A stretch of 36,992 bases of DNA from Actinomycetes bacterium (GTDB lineage: Bacteria; Actinomycetota; Acidimicrobiia; Acidimicrobiales; JAJZXF01): assembly GCA_021791755.1 (NCBI GenBank), contig JAJYWA010000012.1:1-36992 (forward strand). The letters run 5' to 3'. Position 1 is the first letter of the stretch; the number at the start of each line of letters is the position of its first letter. This document shows positions 7,946 to 16,844 of this stretch, one piece after another. Below the pieces are notes generated by a model, which was given only the letters and a program-made list of their open reading frames with translations, was not told the origin of the DNA and did no database searches. The translations under genes were made by a program, and so were the position numbers.

Positions 7946-7951
7946 ACCTTA
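7946..7951 (-). promoter_or_regulatory. -10 box of kinase promoter (leaderless)
   Basis: TAAGGT on the minus strand, 8 nt before GTG 7937. Confidence 0.5.
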
Positions 7952-8050
7952 GCAAGCTGGCTCGCGATCGGAGCCACGATGCCGGATGCCTCGTCTGGCG
8001 CCTAGCGGGTTCAGTGGACCGCTGCCTCGCCGCCCGCCTCGCCGTCCGTG

Positions 8051-8056
8051 TAACCT
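8051..8056 (+). promoter_or_regulatory. -10 box of pepN promoter (leaderless)
   Basis: TAACCT, 6 nt (GCCGAT) before GTG 8063. No ribosome-binding sequence precedes the start, consistent with a leaderless transcript. Confidence 0.6.
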
Positions 8057-8062
8057 GCCGAT

Positions 8063-10888
8063 GTGACCACGCGAGATGACGTCAGCCCAACGCTCTCTGG
8101 CGCGAGCCCGGCGAGCCAAGCCAACCCTGCGAGCCCGGAAAGTGTCTACAGGCTTCCACGGTCCGTGGTTCCGCGTCGCTACGAGATAACCATCACGCCC
8201 GATCTCGACTTGGGTAGCTTCAGCGGCACGGAGCGCATCGAGATAGTCGTTGCCGAGCGGGTGTCGGAGGTGGTGTTGAACGCAGCCGATCTCGAGGTCG
8301 CCAACGCATCGATCTACCACTCTGGATCTCGCGTACCGCCGGCGAGGATCGAGATGGACGACGAGTGGGAGCGGATGACCTTGGTCTTCGACACGCCGCT
8401 CGATCCTGGCGTCTGGACGCTCGAGCTGGATTTTGCTGGCAGCCTCGTGCAGAAGCTGCGCGGGTTCTACAAGAGCGTTTTCCGCTGCGACGGAGAAGAG
8501 CACGCGGTGGCGGCGACCCAGTTCGAAGCCACAGATGCTCGCAGGGCGTTTCCCTGTTGGGACGAGCCCGACGCCAAGGCGGTGTTCTCGATCAGTCTCG
8601 TGGTCAAGGAAGGTCACGCTGCGATATCGAACACGCCGGTCGCCGAGGAGAAGCCTGCTGACGACGGTCGGCGGGTGGTTCGCTTCGAGGACACTATCCC
8701 GATGTCCACGTACCTAGTCGCTTTCGTTGTTGGCCCGCTGGAAGCAACCGACCCGGTGCGGGTTGATGGGGTGGACGTGCGAGTGGTGCACGCCGCGGGC
8801 CAGGGCCATCTCACGTCCTTTGCTATCGAGGTCTGCGCCCATGCGCTCGAGTTCTTCGGTGATTACTTTGGGATCCCCTACCCGGGCAGGAAGCTTGACC
8901 TCATTGCGCTTCCCGATTTCGCTTTCGGCGCGATGGAGAACCTGGGAGCCGTCACGTTCAGGGAGTCGCTCCTCCTCATCGACCCACGCAGTGCTTCGCG
9001 CTTGGAGCTGGAGCGAGTGGCAGACGTGATCTCACACGAGATTGCCCATATGTGGTTCGGCGATCTCGTGACCATGAAGTGGTGGAACGGCATCTGGCTA
9101 AACGAGGCCTTTGCGACGTTCATGGAGCTGGCTTGTGTCGATCACTTCCGGCCGGAGTGGGACCGTTGGACGAGTTTCGGGCTGTCCAGAGAGGTTGCGA
9201 TGTCCACGGACGGTCTGGCGTCCACACGGCCGATCGAGCTACCTGTCGCCCATCCGAGGGAGGCTGAGGGCATGTTCGACGTGCTCACGTACGAAAAGGG
9301 GGCCAGTGTTCTTCGCATGCTGGAGCAGTACTTGGGGCCAGGGCGTTTCCGTGATGGGATCCGTGTCTATCTAGGGGCTCACTTGTACGCGAACGCCGAA
9401 ACGACAGATCTGTGGGACGCGCTGGAGCAGGCGACTGGCGAGCCGATCCGCGCGACCATGGACTCTTGGATATTCCAGGGAGGGTACCCGAACGTCCGGG
9501 TCTCAGCTCTGCCGCCCAATGATGGCGTTGCAGACCAGGATGATGGCGTTGCAGACCACGGTAAGCCGCCAGAAGGTGGTGACGATGACCTGTCGTTCCG
9601 CCTCGCCTTGGAGCAGCAGCCCTTCCGGTACGGTGGCGCTCCGGCGTCCAGCACGGCTTCGTGGATGGTGCCCGTCGTCGTGAGGGCAGTGACCGGTGAT
9701 GATGCGGTCACGAGGAGGGTGCTTCTTGGGGGCCGTCCCGGCAGCGACGAAGGTCAGGATCGCGACGCGAGCAAGCCAGTGGTTGTTGATCTCCCCGCCT
9801 CGACCGAGTGGGCCGTCGTGAACGCTGGCGGATGGGGTTTTTACAGGGTTCGGTACGACCCCGAGTCCAGGGCGAGGCTGCTCAGCCCGTCTGCGATGAG
9901 CGGCCTTGGAGCACTCGAGAGGTTCAATCTCCTCTCCGACTCGTGGGCGAGCGTGCTGGCGGGCGAGAGCGCGCTGGAGGACGTAGTGGCGGTGCTCGAT
10001 GCCGAGCGAGCCGAGTCGGACCACAACATTTGGACGCTCATCACGGGCATCATCGGCTTTTGGGAGCATGTAGCGACTGGCGATGGTCATCAAGCTGTGC
10101 GTGACTTCGCGGCTTGGCTGCTCCGCCCGCAGCTTGAACGGATCGGATGGAGTGCGAGCACCGGTCAAGAGGAAGGCGAGGGCACGCCAGTGCTTCGGGG
10201 AAGGCTTATTGCAGCCCTGGGCATTACAGCAGCCGACGAGGAGGTACGCCGCCATGCGGTTGCGCTTCACAGGGCTGCCCTTCAGGGCTCCCAGAGGGGC
10301 TTCCCGGCCGGCGAGGGCCCCCAGGGCGGCGAGAAGTTGGACCCCGGGGAGCTGGACCCGAACATTCTTGCTGCAGTCGCCTCTGTTGCTGCCGCAGCGG
10401 GCGGCCCAGACGACCTGGATGCCTTCCTGGAGCGCTACAGGCACCCACGCGATCCCCAGGAGGAGCTTCGTTACCTATATGCCATGGCCAGCTTCCGTGA
10501 CCGCCGAGCAGTAGATCGTGTGCTCGACTTGGCGATCAGCGAGGTCCGTACGCAGAACGCGCCGTTCCTTATCCGCGATCTCCTCGCGAACAGGGACGCG
10601 GGTGAGATCACCTGGTCTTTTCTGAAGGCCCATTGGGATGAGGTGCTATCCAGGTTCCCAGACAACACCATCCCTCGCATGCTGGAGGGCACTCGCAGCC
10701 TCTGTGGATCCAGCGCCCTTGCTCAAGACGTGAAGACGTTCCTGGGCGATCATCCTTTGCGATCAGGCGAGCGCAGCCTCGATCAATCACTAGAACGGCT
10801 CGAGGTGAACCTGTTGTTCCGGCAAAGAGAGGCAGGTCGGTTTCGTGAAGTGCTGGCCCCTTTCCTTAGTGTCTTGGCATCGGAGTAG
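8063..10888 (+). CDS. pepN: M1 family aminopeptidase (PepN/ERAP type)
   Basis: 941 aa zinc aminopeptidase that removes N-terminal residues from peptides in the cytosol. Domain order: N-terminal beta-saddle domain, thermolysin-like catalytic domain with exopeptidase motif GAMEN and zinc site HEIAH (325-329) plus E348 in NEAF (HExxH-x18-E), a beta-sandwich, and a C-terminal helical ERAP1-like domain (from about 590). The general-base region and the FEAT sequence (QFEATDARRAFPCWDEP) are intact. It is longer than typical actinobacterial PepN (about 850 aa). The extra length includes a low-complexity Asp/Gly linker with the repeated DDGVAD made by a 21-bp-period duplication (9519-9558) and Gly-rich segments near 10,280-10,340. 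Start GTG 8063 is supported by TAACCT 6 nt upstream. Confidence 0.94.
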   Translation: MTTRDDVSPTLSGASPASQANPASPESVYRLPRSVVPRRYEITITPDLDLGSFSGTERIEIVVAERVSEVVLNAADLEVANASIYHSGSRVPPARIEMDDEWERMTLVFDTPLDPGVWTLELDFAGSLVQKLRGFYKSVFRCDGEEHAVAATQFEATDARRAFPCWDEPDAKAVFSISLVVKEGHAAISNTPVAEEKPADDGRRVVRFEDTIPMSTYLVAFVVGPLEATDPVRVDGVDVRVVHAAGQGHLTSFAIEVCAHALEFFGDYFGIPYPGRKLDLIALPDFAFGAMENLGAVTFRESLLLIDPRSASRLELERVADVISHEIAHMWFGDLVTMKWWNGIWLNEAFATFMELACVDHFRPEWDRWTSFGLSREVAMSTDGLASTRPIELPVAHPREAEGMFDVLTYEKGASVLRMLEQYLGPGRFRDGIRVYLGAHLYANAETTDLWDALEQATGEPIRATMDSWIFQGGYPNVRVSALPPNDGVADQDDGVADHGKPPEGGDDDLSFRLALEQQPFRYGGAPASSTASWMVPVVVRAVTGDDAVTRRVLLGGRPGSDEGQDRDASKPVVVDLPASTEWAVVNAGGWGFYRVRYDPESRARLLSPSAMSGLGALERFNLLSDSWASVLAGESALEDVVAVLDAERAESDHNIWTLITGIIGFWEHVATGDGHQAVRDFAAWLLRPQLERIGWSASTGQEEGEGTPVLRGRLIAALGITAADEEVRRHAVALHRAALQGSQRGFPAGEGPQGGEKLDPGELDPNILAAVASVAAAAGGPDDLDAFLERYRHPRDPQEELRYLYAMASFRDRRAVDRVLDLAISEVRTQNAPFLIRDLLANRDAGEITWSFLKAHWDEVLSRFPDNTIPRMLEGTRSLCGSSALAQDVKTFLGDHPLRSGERSLDQSLERLEVNLLFRQREAGRFREVLAPFLSVLASE
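9519..9558 (+). repeat. In-frame direct repeat within pepN linker
   Basis: Two 19-bp identical copies (9519-9537 and 9540-9558), period 21 bp, so the frame is kept. They encode the doubled DDGVAD segment between the beta-sandwich strands. Confidence 0.95.
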
Positions 10889-10992
10889 CGTCACAGTGAC
10901 TGGGGGTCTTGCGAGGTGAGCAGACCGGTCCGTTGCCCGGCCTATCGAGCGCTGCCCGCCGCCGCGGTCGCGACCGCGCGACGCTGAGGACC

Positions 10993-11721
10993 ATGGCGGC
11001 TCACCGGGGACCGGGCAGGTCGATGCCAATGGACCCGCGTCTGATGGCACTGGCCCGCAAGACCAAAGGCTTCATGCCAGACGACGAGGGCCTCGCTCTG
11101 TATCGAGCAGCGCTCGCGACTGTGACTAACTCGACCAAGTCTTGGGTGGAGGTCGGGGCCTACTGCGGAAAGTCGACCGTTTACCTCGGAGCAGCTGCGA
11201 AGAGCGTCGGAGCGGTGTTGTTCAGCGTAGATCACCACAGAGGCTCCGAAGAGAACCAGCCTGGATGGGAGCATCACGATCCCCTGCTTGTTGACGAGCA
11301 CACCGGACGGATGGACACCCTTCCCAGCTGGCGTAGGACGATGAACGAAGCCGGGCTTGGCTCACACGTGGTTGGTGTGATCGGAGAGTCCGCTGTCGTA
11401 TCGGCCCACTGGGCTGCGCCGTTGGCGTTCGTGTTCATCGACGGTGGGCACGGAGCAGAGCCCGCTTGGGCGGACCTGCGAGGATGGGCTCCACTGGTTG
11501 CAGCTGGTGGCACGTTGGCTATCCATGACGTGTTCGAAGATCCGAGCGAAGGTGGACGGCCGCCATGTGATATCTGGAGGGCGGCGCTGGCAACCGGGTG
11601 CTTTACGGAAGCAGGAGCCTGTGGAAGCCTCAGGCTACTGCGAAGGCTCGATGGCGGTGCTGACTGGGGCAGACAGGTCGGGCAGGTCCGGGAGGCTCTC
11701 GCCTCGGAACAAGCCAGCTGA
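10993..11721 (+). CDS. Class I SAM-dependent methyltransferase (Methyltransf_24-like)
   Basis: 242 aa. Rossmann methyltransferase with motif I EVGAYCGKST, a nucleotide-ribose acidic strand FSVDHHRG, then FVFIDGGHGAEPAWADL and LAIHDVFED. The DGGH and HDV pattern is that of the Methyltransf_24 / cephalosporin hydroxylase-like group, with methyl acceptor unknown. Starts are ambiguous: ATG 10993 follows TGAGGA at only 2 nt, and ATGs at 11023 and 11029 are also possible. The frame is open back to 10909, but that part is Arg/Ala rich. Its 3' end overlaps the convergent gene (11635-12750) by 87 bp, so one of the two tails is read antisense to the other. Confidence 0.8.
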   Translation: MAAHRGPGRSMPMDPRLMALARKTKGFMPDDEGLALYRAALATVTNSTKSWVEVGAYCGKSTVYLGAAAKSVGAVLFSVDHHRGSEENQPGWEHHDPLLVDEHTGRMDTLPSWRRTMNEAGLGSHVVGVIGESAVVSAHWAAPLAFVFIDGGHGAEPAWADLRGWAPLVAAGGTLAIHDVFEDPSEGGRPPCDIWRAALATGCFTEAGACGSLRLLRRLDGGADWGRQVGQVREALASEQAS

Positions 11722-12750
11722 CGGTCCTGTTCCGTCCAGAGCATTCGCGGCGAGCACCACCGCAGCGGCGGTGTAGGTGCTGCGCTCGCCGCCTGGAAAC
11801 GAAACTCGTTCCGGATATACGAGCCCTGTCCAGTAGGAGCCGTCATCACAACGCAGCCCCTTTGTCGTCTCGAACAGGGCGCGTGCTTCAGCTCGAAGGC
11901 CCAAGCAGTCGAGCGCGATGACGCACTCCGCTGTTTCAGCCGCCGTCACCCAGGGGCGTTCTGTGACGCACCGCACTCCCTTCCCCTCCATTACCATCTC
12001 TTGCCAGCGCTCGCGGATTCGTTCTGCACCCTTCGCGCCTCGTATGGCGCCAGCGAGCACCGGGTAGTACCAGTCCATAGCGTAGTTGCGCTTGGGCTCG
12101 AACAGATCGTCTTCTGCACAGAGCGCATGGCGGAGCCTGCCTGCTGCAAGCTCCCACTCGGGACGCTCGAGGCCCAGCTCTTCCGCGCACGCAACGGCGC
12201 AGCGCAGGCTCAGATAGATCGAAGACGACCCGGTGAGGAGCGCGTAGCGACCCGGCGTACCATCGGGCTCCAGGCACCAGAGGATCGCGCCATCCGGGCG
12301 CTGCCACGCGAGGACGAAGTCAATGGCTCTAGCGAGGAGCGTCCACATCTCCGTGAGAAAACCGGTGTCTCTTGTCTGGAGGTAGTGGAACCAGACGCCG
12401 GTTGCCGCGTACGCGCATACATTGGTGTCTTTGCGAAGATCCTCGATGCGATTTTCGAGGTAGTAGTTGTACCACGACCCGTCGGGCAACTGGGTAGATG
12501 CGAGCCAGTCATAGGCCCTCTCTGCCTCGGCGCGAAGCCCCGAAGCGCAGAGTGCCATCGCGGCCTCGACATGGTTCCATGGATCGCAGTGCCCGCCGGG
12601 GAACCAAGGGATCATTCCGTTCTCCAACTGGATGCGTGCGATCGTCTCTGCAGTCGCTGCAAGACCATGGTGCTCGAAAAGCTCACCGGCGCAGTTCGGA
12701 GTCCTCTCAGCTGCGTCGCCAGCGGCGGGATCTTGCGGCATCCGCGTCAT
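11635..12750 (-). CDS. Alpha/alpha-barrel (six-hairpin / prenyltransferase-like) protein
   Basis: 371 aa, cytosolic by sequence. It contains repeated helical hairpins with Gly-Ser turns typical of (alpha/alpha)-barrels: NGMIPWFPGGHCDPWNHVEAAMAL, QLPDGSWYNYYLENR, RPDGAILWCLEPDG, YAMDWYYPVLAGA, CDDGSYWTGLVYP. Such proteins are often labelled prenyltransferase or squalene-hopene-cyclase-like, but the DxDD or DDxxD motifs of terpene enzymes are not evident. A glycan-processing or glycan-recognising role is as likely given the neighbours. The ATG overlaps the upstream methyltransferase stop (TGATG), so it is the third gene of a GT4-methyltransferase-barrel operon. It is convergent with and overlaps the gene ending at 11721. 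Function is inference only. Confidence 0.75.
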   Translation of the reverse strand: MTRMPQDPAAGDAAERTPNCAGELFEHHGLAATAETIARIQLENGMIPWFPGGHCDPWNHVEAAMALCASGLRAEAERAYDWLASTQLPDGSWYNYYLENRIEDLRKDTNVCAYAATGVWFHYLQTRDTGFLTEMWTLLARAIDFVLAWQRPDGAILWCLEPDGTPGRYALLTGSSSIYLSLRCAVACAEELGLERPEWELAAGRLRHALCAEDDLFEPKRNYAMDWYYPVLAGAIRGAKGAERIRERWQEMVMEGKGVRCVTERPWVTAAETAECVIALDCLGLRAEARALFETTKGLRCDDGSYWTGLVYPERVSFPGGERSTYTAAAVVLAANALDGTGPSAGLFRGESLPDLPDLSAPVSTAIEPSQ

Positions 12751-13481
12751 CAGATCGTCTTTTCCAGGTAAACGACCAGGCTCTTGCCGATGAAAGGATC
12801 CAACAGCCGGCCGAGCGTACGGGTTATCGCTGGCCGGTCCACTATGTCCCAGACCAGAAAGCGATGGTAGGCCCTGACCAGCGGGTGGCTCTCTCGGTTC
12901 GGGCCAACGAAGCACCTGAGCCACCAGTAAGGCGAGTGAAGGCTGTGAGCGTGATGCAGGGCCACGGGCTCGAACCCTACCTCAGCGAGCCGTCCAATTA
13001 GCGTAGACCTCAAGTAGATTCGCACGTGGCCGCCTTTCACGCTGTGGTATGTGTCTGACAGCGCCCAGTTCACGAGCTCGGGACCAAACCTTGGCACCGT
13101 CACGGCCAACAGGCCGCCGGGGCGAAGCACGCGGTGGATCTCCGCGATGGCCTTTCGATCGGCTGGCACATGTTCGAGGACCTCTGCTGCTACTACGCGA
13201 TCAAAGCTCGCGTCCAGGAACGGAAGGCGAAGAGCGTCTGCGTTGACTACCGACCCCGATCCTCCCCGCTGGACCTTGCCCTCCGCGGCGAGGGCGCCCA
13301 TCAGCCCCCGCACGCTTGCCAAAGACGCGTTGTCAGCGTCGACGGCTACGACCCTCTGGGCGTGGGCCATGGCTTCGAAGGCATGTCTACCGGCGCCGCA
13401 GCCGATGTCAAGCAGGCGCCCTCCTGCATCGAGGCGCATTTTCTCGAAGTTGACCGTGAGCACTAGACGGTCACCGCTCAT
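12750..13481 (-). CDS. Class I SAM-dependent methyltransferase (UbiE/Methyltransf_11-like)
   Basis: 243 aa. Motifs in order: LLDIGCGAGRHAFEA (SAM loop), VVAVDADNASL, NADALRLPF, FDRVVAAEVLEHVP, EIHRVLRPGGLLAVTVP. The long C-terminal portion is rich in Tyr, Trp and His (HHAHSLHSPYWWLRCF) and may bind an acceptor or membrane surface. The ATG at 13481 lies inside the end of the glycosyltransferase gene (11-bp overlap) and the stop overlaps the next gene, so all three are translationally coupled. The acceptor is probably the glycosylated product of the operon. An O-methylated polysaccharide or glycolipid is an inference from context. Confidence 0.88.
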   Translation of the reverse strand: MSGDRLVLTVNFEKMRLDAGGRLLDIGCGAGRHAFEAMAHAQRVVAVDADNASLASVRGLMGALAAEGKVQRGGSGSVVNADALRLPFLDASFDRVVAAEVLEHVPADRKAIAEIHRVLRPGGLLAVTVPRFGPELVNWALSDTYHSVKGGHVRIYLRSTLIGRLAEVGFEPVALHHAHSLHSPYWWLRCFVGPNRESHPLVRAYHRFLVWDIVDRPAITRTLGRLLDPFIGKSLVVYLEKTI

Positions 13482-14979
13482 CGCCTGACTGAAGGCCGTC
13501 AAGGTCTGTGCCGACTTGGTTGCGCTCACGCATCGCAGATCGGACCGGCTGCGCAACGCCGAGAGCATCTCCGACGGGCGGAGGACCTTGGGGAAGCGCC
13601 GCGGTGACGGGCGGAAGATCTGCTGGCGTTCGAAGGTTCAACCTGGCGTTCTTTCCCTGGCGAGCATCTAGCTTCGAAAGCAGCACCCCGTACTCTTCCG
13701 CAGTCCTTCGTGCAGTAACTTGCCAGGTGAAGCGACCCAAGACCCTTCTGCGTCCTGCCTCGCCAAGGCGCGATCGCAGCTCGGCAGAGCCGAGGACAGT
13801 CGTTATCGCGTTCGCCAGCGCGCCGGGGTCGCCAGGCGGCACCAGGAGGGCAGTGAGCCCGTCGTCGCCTACGACTTCGGGAAGCGCCCCGCCGGTGGTC
13901 GCAACAACGGGAACGCCGCAGGACATAGCCTCGATCGCCGGCAGGGAGAACCCCTCGTAGAGTGATGGCACGACGGCAAGCTCGGCTTCAGCGTAAAGCC
14001 GGACGACCTCCTCGTCGCTGATCCCGCTGACGAAGCGCACGACGCCTTCTAGTCCGAGGCGATCGATCGCATCCCGCGTGGGGCCGCCGGTGCGCGGCTT
14101 GCCTATGACGACTAGCTCGGCGTCGCGGACAGAGCGTACCTTCGCCACTGCTTCCAGCAGGGGTATCAGCCCCTTCATGGGAACGTCAGCGCTCGCCGTT
14201 GTCATGATCCTTCCTGGAACCCTCCGGGTATGCTCCAGCGGACGGAACACGGCGTGGTCCACTCCAACGGGCACGACCGCCATTCGTGAGGGGTCTACGC
14301 CCATCTGGGAAGCTATGTCACGCTTTGACGACTCGGAGACAGTTACCACCCTGGCCATCCGACGCGCGACGCGTCCTTGCATGCGCAAGAAGCCGTACCA
14401 CCGTCTGAGAGCAAGCCGCCGGCGAAAGCTGGTGGCGTGCTCCAGCTCCAATTCTCTGTCTACCGTGATCGGATGATGCAGCGTCTCGATCAGCGGCCAG
14501 CCGTCGCGCAGCATCCCGAGAAGACCGGCGCCGAGGCATTGGTTGTCGTGCACTAGGTCGAAGTCCCCCCGCCTACGAGCAAGCAGCTTTCTTGCTCGTA
14601 GGCTGAAAGTGAGGGGCTCCGGGAAGCCCGCTGTGCACATGATCCCAAACTCCAGCAGATCTGTTGGCGTGTGCAGCTCCCTCAGCTTTGGAACGCGAAA
14701 AGGATCTGGCTCTCTGTAGAGATCCAGGCTTGGAACCGGAACAAACCCCACACCGTCGTCGAGCACCGGGTACGGCGGCCCAGCGTACACCACGACTTCG
14801 TGGCCAAGACCGACCAGTTCGCGAGTTAGGTGCCTGGTGTAGACACCCTGGCCTCCGCAGCGGGGGTTACCCCGGTAGACCAGGAAGGCGATCCTGAGCC
14901 GGTCCGACGTATAACCCATGGCTCGCAAGCCTTCACCCGAAAGGCCATCTGGCGCAAGACGGATAGTGTGTAGTCTCAT
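13471..14979 (-). CDS. Glycosyltransferase family 4 (GT-B, retaining)
   Basis: Up to 502 aa. A GT4 glycosyltransferase transferring a sugar from an NDP-sugar (retaining). The N-terminal Rossmann domain starts RIAFLVYRGNPRCGGQGVYTRHL (a Gly-rich acceptor loop). The C-terminal domain has VVPVGVDHAVFRP and the E-x7-E signature EGFSLPAIEAMSCGVPVVA followed by TTGGALPEVVG. A Pro/Ala-rich tail of about 60 residues follows the fold. Start is uncertain: ATG 14979 or ATG 14919 (with GAAGG upstream and a family-like beginning). The promoter lies in the 23-bp divergent gap shared with the acyl-CoA dehydrogenase gene, where only an imperfect TACCGC is seen. First gene of the three-gene operon. Confidence 0.88.
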   Translation of the reverse strand: MRLHTIRLAPDGLSGEGLRAMGYTSDRLRIAFLVYRGNPRCGGQGVYTRHLTRELVGLGHEVVVYAGPPYPVLDDGVGFVPVPSLDLYREPDPFRVPKLRELHTPTDLLEFGIMCTAGFPEPLTFSLRARKLLARRRGDFDLVHDNQCLGAGLLGMLRDGWPLIETLHHPITVDRELELEHATSFRRRLALRRWYGFLRMQGRVARRMARVVTVSESSKRDIASQMGVDPSRMAVVPVGVDHAVFRPLEHTRRVPGRIMTTASADVPMKGLIPLLEAVAKVRSVRDAELVVIGKPRTGGPTRDAIDRLGLEGVVRFVSGISDEEVVRLYAEAELAVVPSLYEGFSLPAIEAMSCGVPVVATTGGALPEVVGDDGLTALLVPPGDPGALANAITTVLGSAELRSRLGEAGRRRVLGRFTWQVTARRTAEEYGVLLSKLDARQGKNARLNLRTPADLPPVTAALPQGPPPVGDALGVAQPVRSAMRERNQVGTDLDGLQSGDER

Positions 14980-14989
14980 CGGTCCGCGG

Positions 14990-14995
14990 TACAGT
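14990..14995 (+). promoter_or_regulatory. -10 box of acyl-CoA dehydrogenase gene (leaderless)
   Basis: TACAGT, 7 nt (CGATGAG) before GTG 15003. It lies within the very short divergent spacer to the GT4 gene, so transcription of the two genes probably interferes or is co-regulated. Confidence 0.55.
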
Positions 14996-15002
14996 CGATG
15001 AG

Positions 15003-16811
15003 GTGCTACCTGATTACGCGGACTACGAAGAGGCTACCGGGCTCAATTGGTACGGGGTGGACCCGAACCTCAGCTTTATCCTCGACCACCTCGTGCCAGA
15101 CGAGAAGCAGAGGGTCTTCGCCGAGGACAAGGTGCTTTCCTTTGGCGAGTTGGCAGGCAAGACTCTGGCGTGCCGAGCTGAGCAAACGGACAAGCACGGT
15201 CCCGTCCTCGTGCGCTACGACCGCTGGGGTGAGGAGATCAACCGGATTGAGCATCATCCGACGTGGCTTGCGAACAAGGCCGATCTCGTGCGCAACGGCT
15301 TTGTCGGGCTGCCTGCGCATACAGGCCATTCGGTGCAGAACGTGCTGATGTCGGCCCTGTCCTATCTGGTGTGCCAGGCTGAGACCGCTGCCTACTGTGC
15401 CCTCGGGATGACCGTTGAGGCCGCCGATATGGTCAGGCGCTATGCCCCGGCCGCGGTCAAGGACGACTACTACCGGCGGCTCACCTCGCTTGACCCTGCG
15501 GAGGCATGGGAGGGAGGGATGTTCCTTACCGAGCGCCAGGGGGGTAGCGATGTCGGGGCCAATACGACGGAGGCGTTCCCAGACGGGGACGAATGGCTGA
15601 TCCGGGGAGACAAGCACTTCTGCTCGAATGTGGATGCAGACCTGTTCATCGTTCTCGCTAGGCCCACCGGGGCAGGACCGGGTCCTAGGGGGCTCGCCAC
15701 GTTCGCGATGCCACGGCGCCTTCCCGACGGCTCCTCTAACGCGTTCCATATCAAGCGTCTGAAGTCGAAGCTCGGTACGGTTGGTGTGCCGACGGCTGAG
15801 GTGACCCTCGATGGAGCGAGGGCCTGGCTGCTCGCGCCCCAGCAGCCACCGACGGTGGACTCCTTTCTCCAGCCGGATGGTTGGGATCCCGCTCGGGACG
15901 GCAAGGGCCTGCGCCGGATGATGGAGATGGTCGACCAGAGCCGGTACGGCGTGGCGCTCATGGGCCTCGGAATTCAACGGCGATCTTTCCTGGAGGCCGC
16001 TGTCTATGCTGCCCGTCGCCAGCAGTTCGGCGAACGCATAGACGCCTACCCACTTGTCAGGGAGGCGCTCGTGGACATGCTCGTGGATCTTGAAGGCGGG
16101 GCAGCTATGACCTTCGAATGTGCCGCCGCTCGAGACATATCGGCTGGCATCCTGAACCCGGGCGCCGGCCTCCCAGCCCGGGAGGAGGCGGGGCTCTTGA
16201 GGAGGATCCTTGTTCCGCTGGCAAAGATGCGGGCCACTAGAGTCGCCATCAGCACCTCCAGCAGGGCATTGGAAGTGCTTGGTGGCAATGGCTACATGGA
16301 GGACTGGCCGCTTGCTCGCCAGGTGCGTGACGCCCAGGCGAACACCGTTTGGGAGGGCACCGACAATATCCTCTGCCTCGATGTCTTGCGCGCCATGCGC
16401 AAGGAGAAGGCGCACGCGCCGCTGCTCGCCCGGATCCGGCGTGTTCTCGATGTGGCGTCGTCGCATGCGCTGCTAGCGGGGCCGGTGCAGGCGCTCGCGT
16501 CGGCGCTCACGTCATTCGATGAATCACTGGACTACCTGGTCATGGCGTCGCCTGACCTCGTCAACTTGCAAGCCAGAAGGTTCGCAGACTTTCTTGCCGA
16601 CATCGCTGAGGGGACGTTCCTGCTGGAGGAGGCGTCATGGTCGCTCGAGCGCGACGGAGACGCCAGGAAGGCTTTCATGGTGCACCGGTTCACCAAGCGA
16701 ACGTTTGGCTGCCCTCCATGTAGGGGCATCACCGACGAGGACCGTAGCGTGATCGACCTCTTCGCGCCCGTGGTGCGTTACGGCAAGATCGATCCCGAAG
16801 ATGTCAGGTGA
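15003..16811 (+). CDS. AidB-like acyl-CoA dehydrogenase
   Basis: 602 aa FAD flavoprotein of the acyl-CoA dehydrogenase fold, longer than classical members (about 390 aa) and matching the AidB branch. Typical features are PTWLANKADLVRNG near the N-terminus, the flavin-site segment MFLTERQGGSDVGANTT (AidB has a very similar TEKQGGSDV), DKHFCSN, RLKSKLGT, and the C-terminal LEVLGGNGYMEDWPLARQVRD followed by NTVWEGTDNI. E. coli AidB is induced by alkylation damage and binds DNA, with weak isovaleryl-CoA dehydrogenase activity. Whether this one has either role cannot be told. GTG 15003 is placed by TACAGT 7 nt upstream. Single gene, divergent from the GT4 operon. Confidence 0.88.
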   Translation: MLPDYADYEEATGLNWYGVDPNLSFILDHLVPDEKQRVFAEDKVLSFGELAGKTLACRAEQTDKHGPVLVRYDRWGEEINRIEHHPTWLANKADLVRNGFVGLPAHTGHSVQNVLMSALSYLVCQAETAAYCALGMTVEAADMVRRYAPAAVKDDYYRRLTSLDPAEAWEGGMFLTERQGGSDVGANTTEAFPDGDEWLIRGDKHFCSNVDADLFIVLARPTGAGPGPRGLATFAMPRRLPDGSSNAFHIKRLKSKLGTVGVPTAEVTLDGARAWLLAPQQPPTVDSFLQPDGWDPARDGKGLRRMMEMVDQSRYGVALMGLGIQRRSFLEAAVYAARRQQFGERIDAYPLVREALVDMLVDLEGGAAMTFECAAARDISAGILNPGAGLPAREEAGLLRRILVPLAKMRATRVAISTSSRALEVLGGNGYMEDWPLARQVRDAQANTVWEGTDNILCLDVLRAMRKEKAHAPLLARIRRVLDVASSHALLAGPVQALASALTSFDESLDYLVMASPDLVNLQARRFADFLADIAEGTFLLEEASWSLERDGDARKAFMVHRFTKRTFGCPPCRGITDEDRSVIDLFAPVVRYGKIDPEDVR

Positions 16812-16844
16812 TATGCGGGGAAGCGACCACAGGCGCAGCATGCT

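Noticed and set aside
10224-10448. Gly/Pro/Arg-rich open frames on both strands inside the pepN C-terminal domain
   Set aside because: Low-complexity shadows. The pepN frame is continuous through the region with helical ERAP-like sequence.
15006-16466. Long minus-strand open frame (486 codons) opposite the acyl-CoA dehydrogenase gene
   Set aside because: Fully antisense to a gene with unmistakable motifs. The product is rich in Arg, His and Pro and has no recognisable domain.
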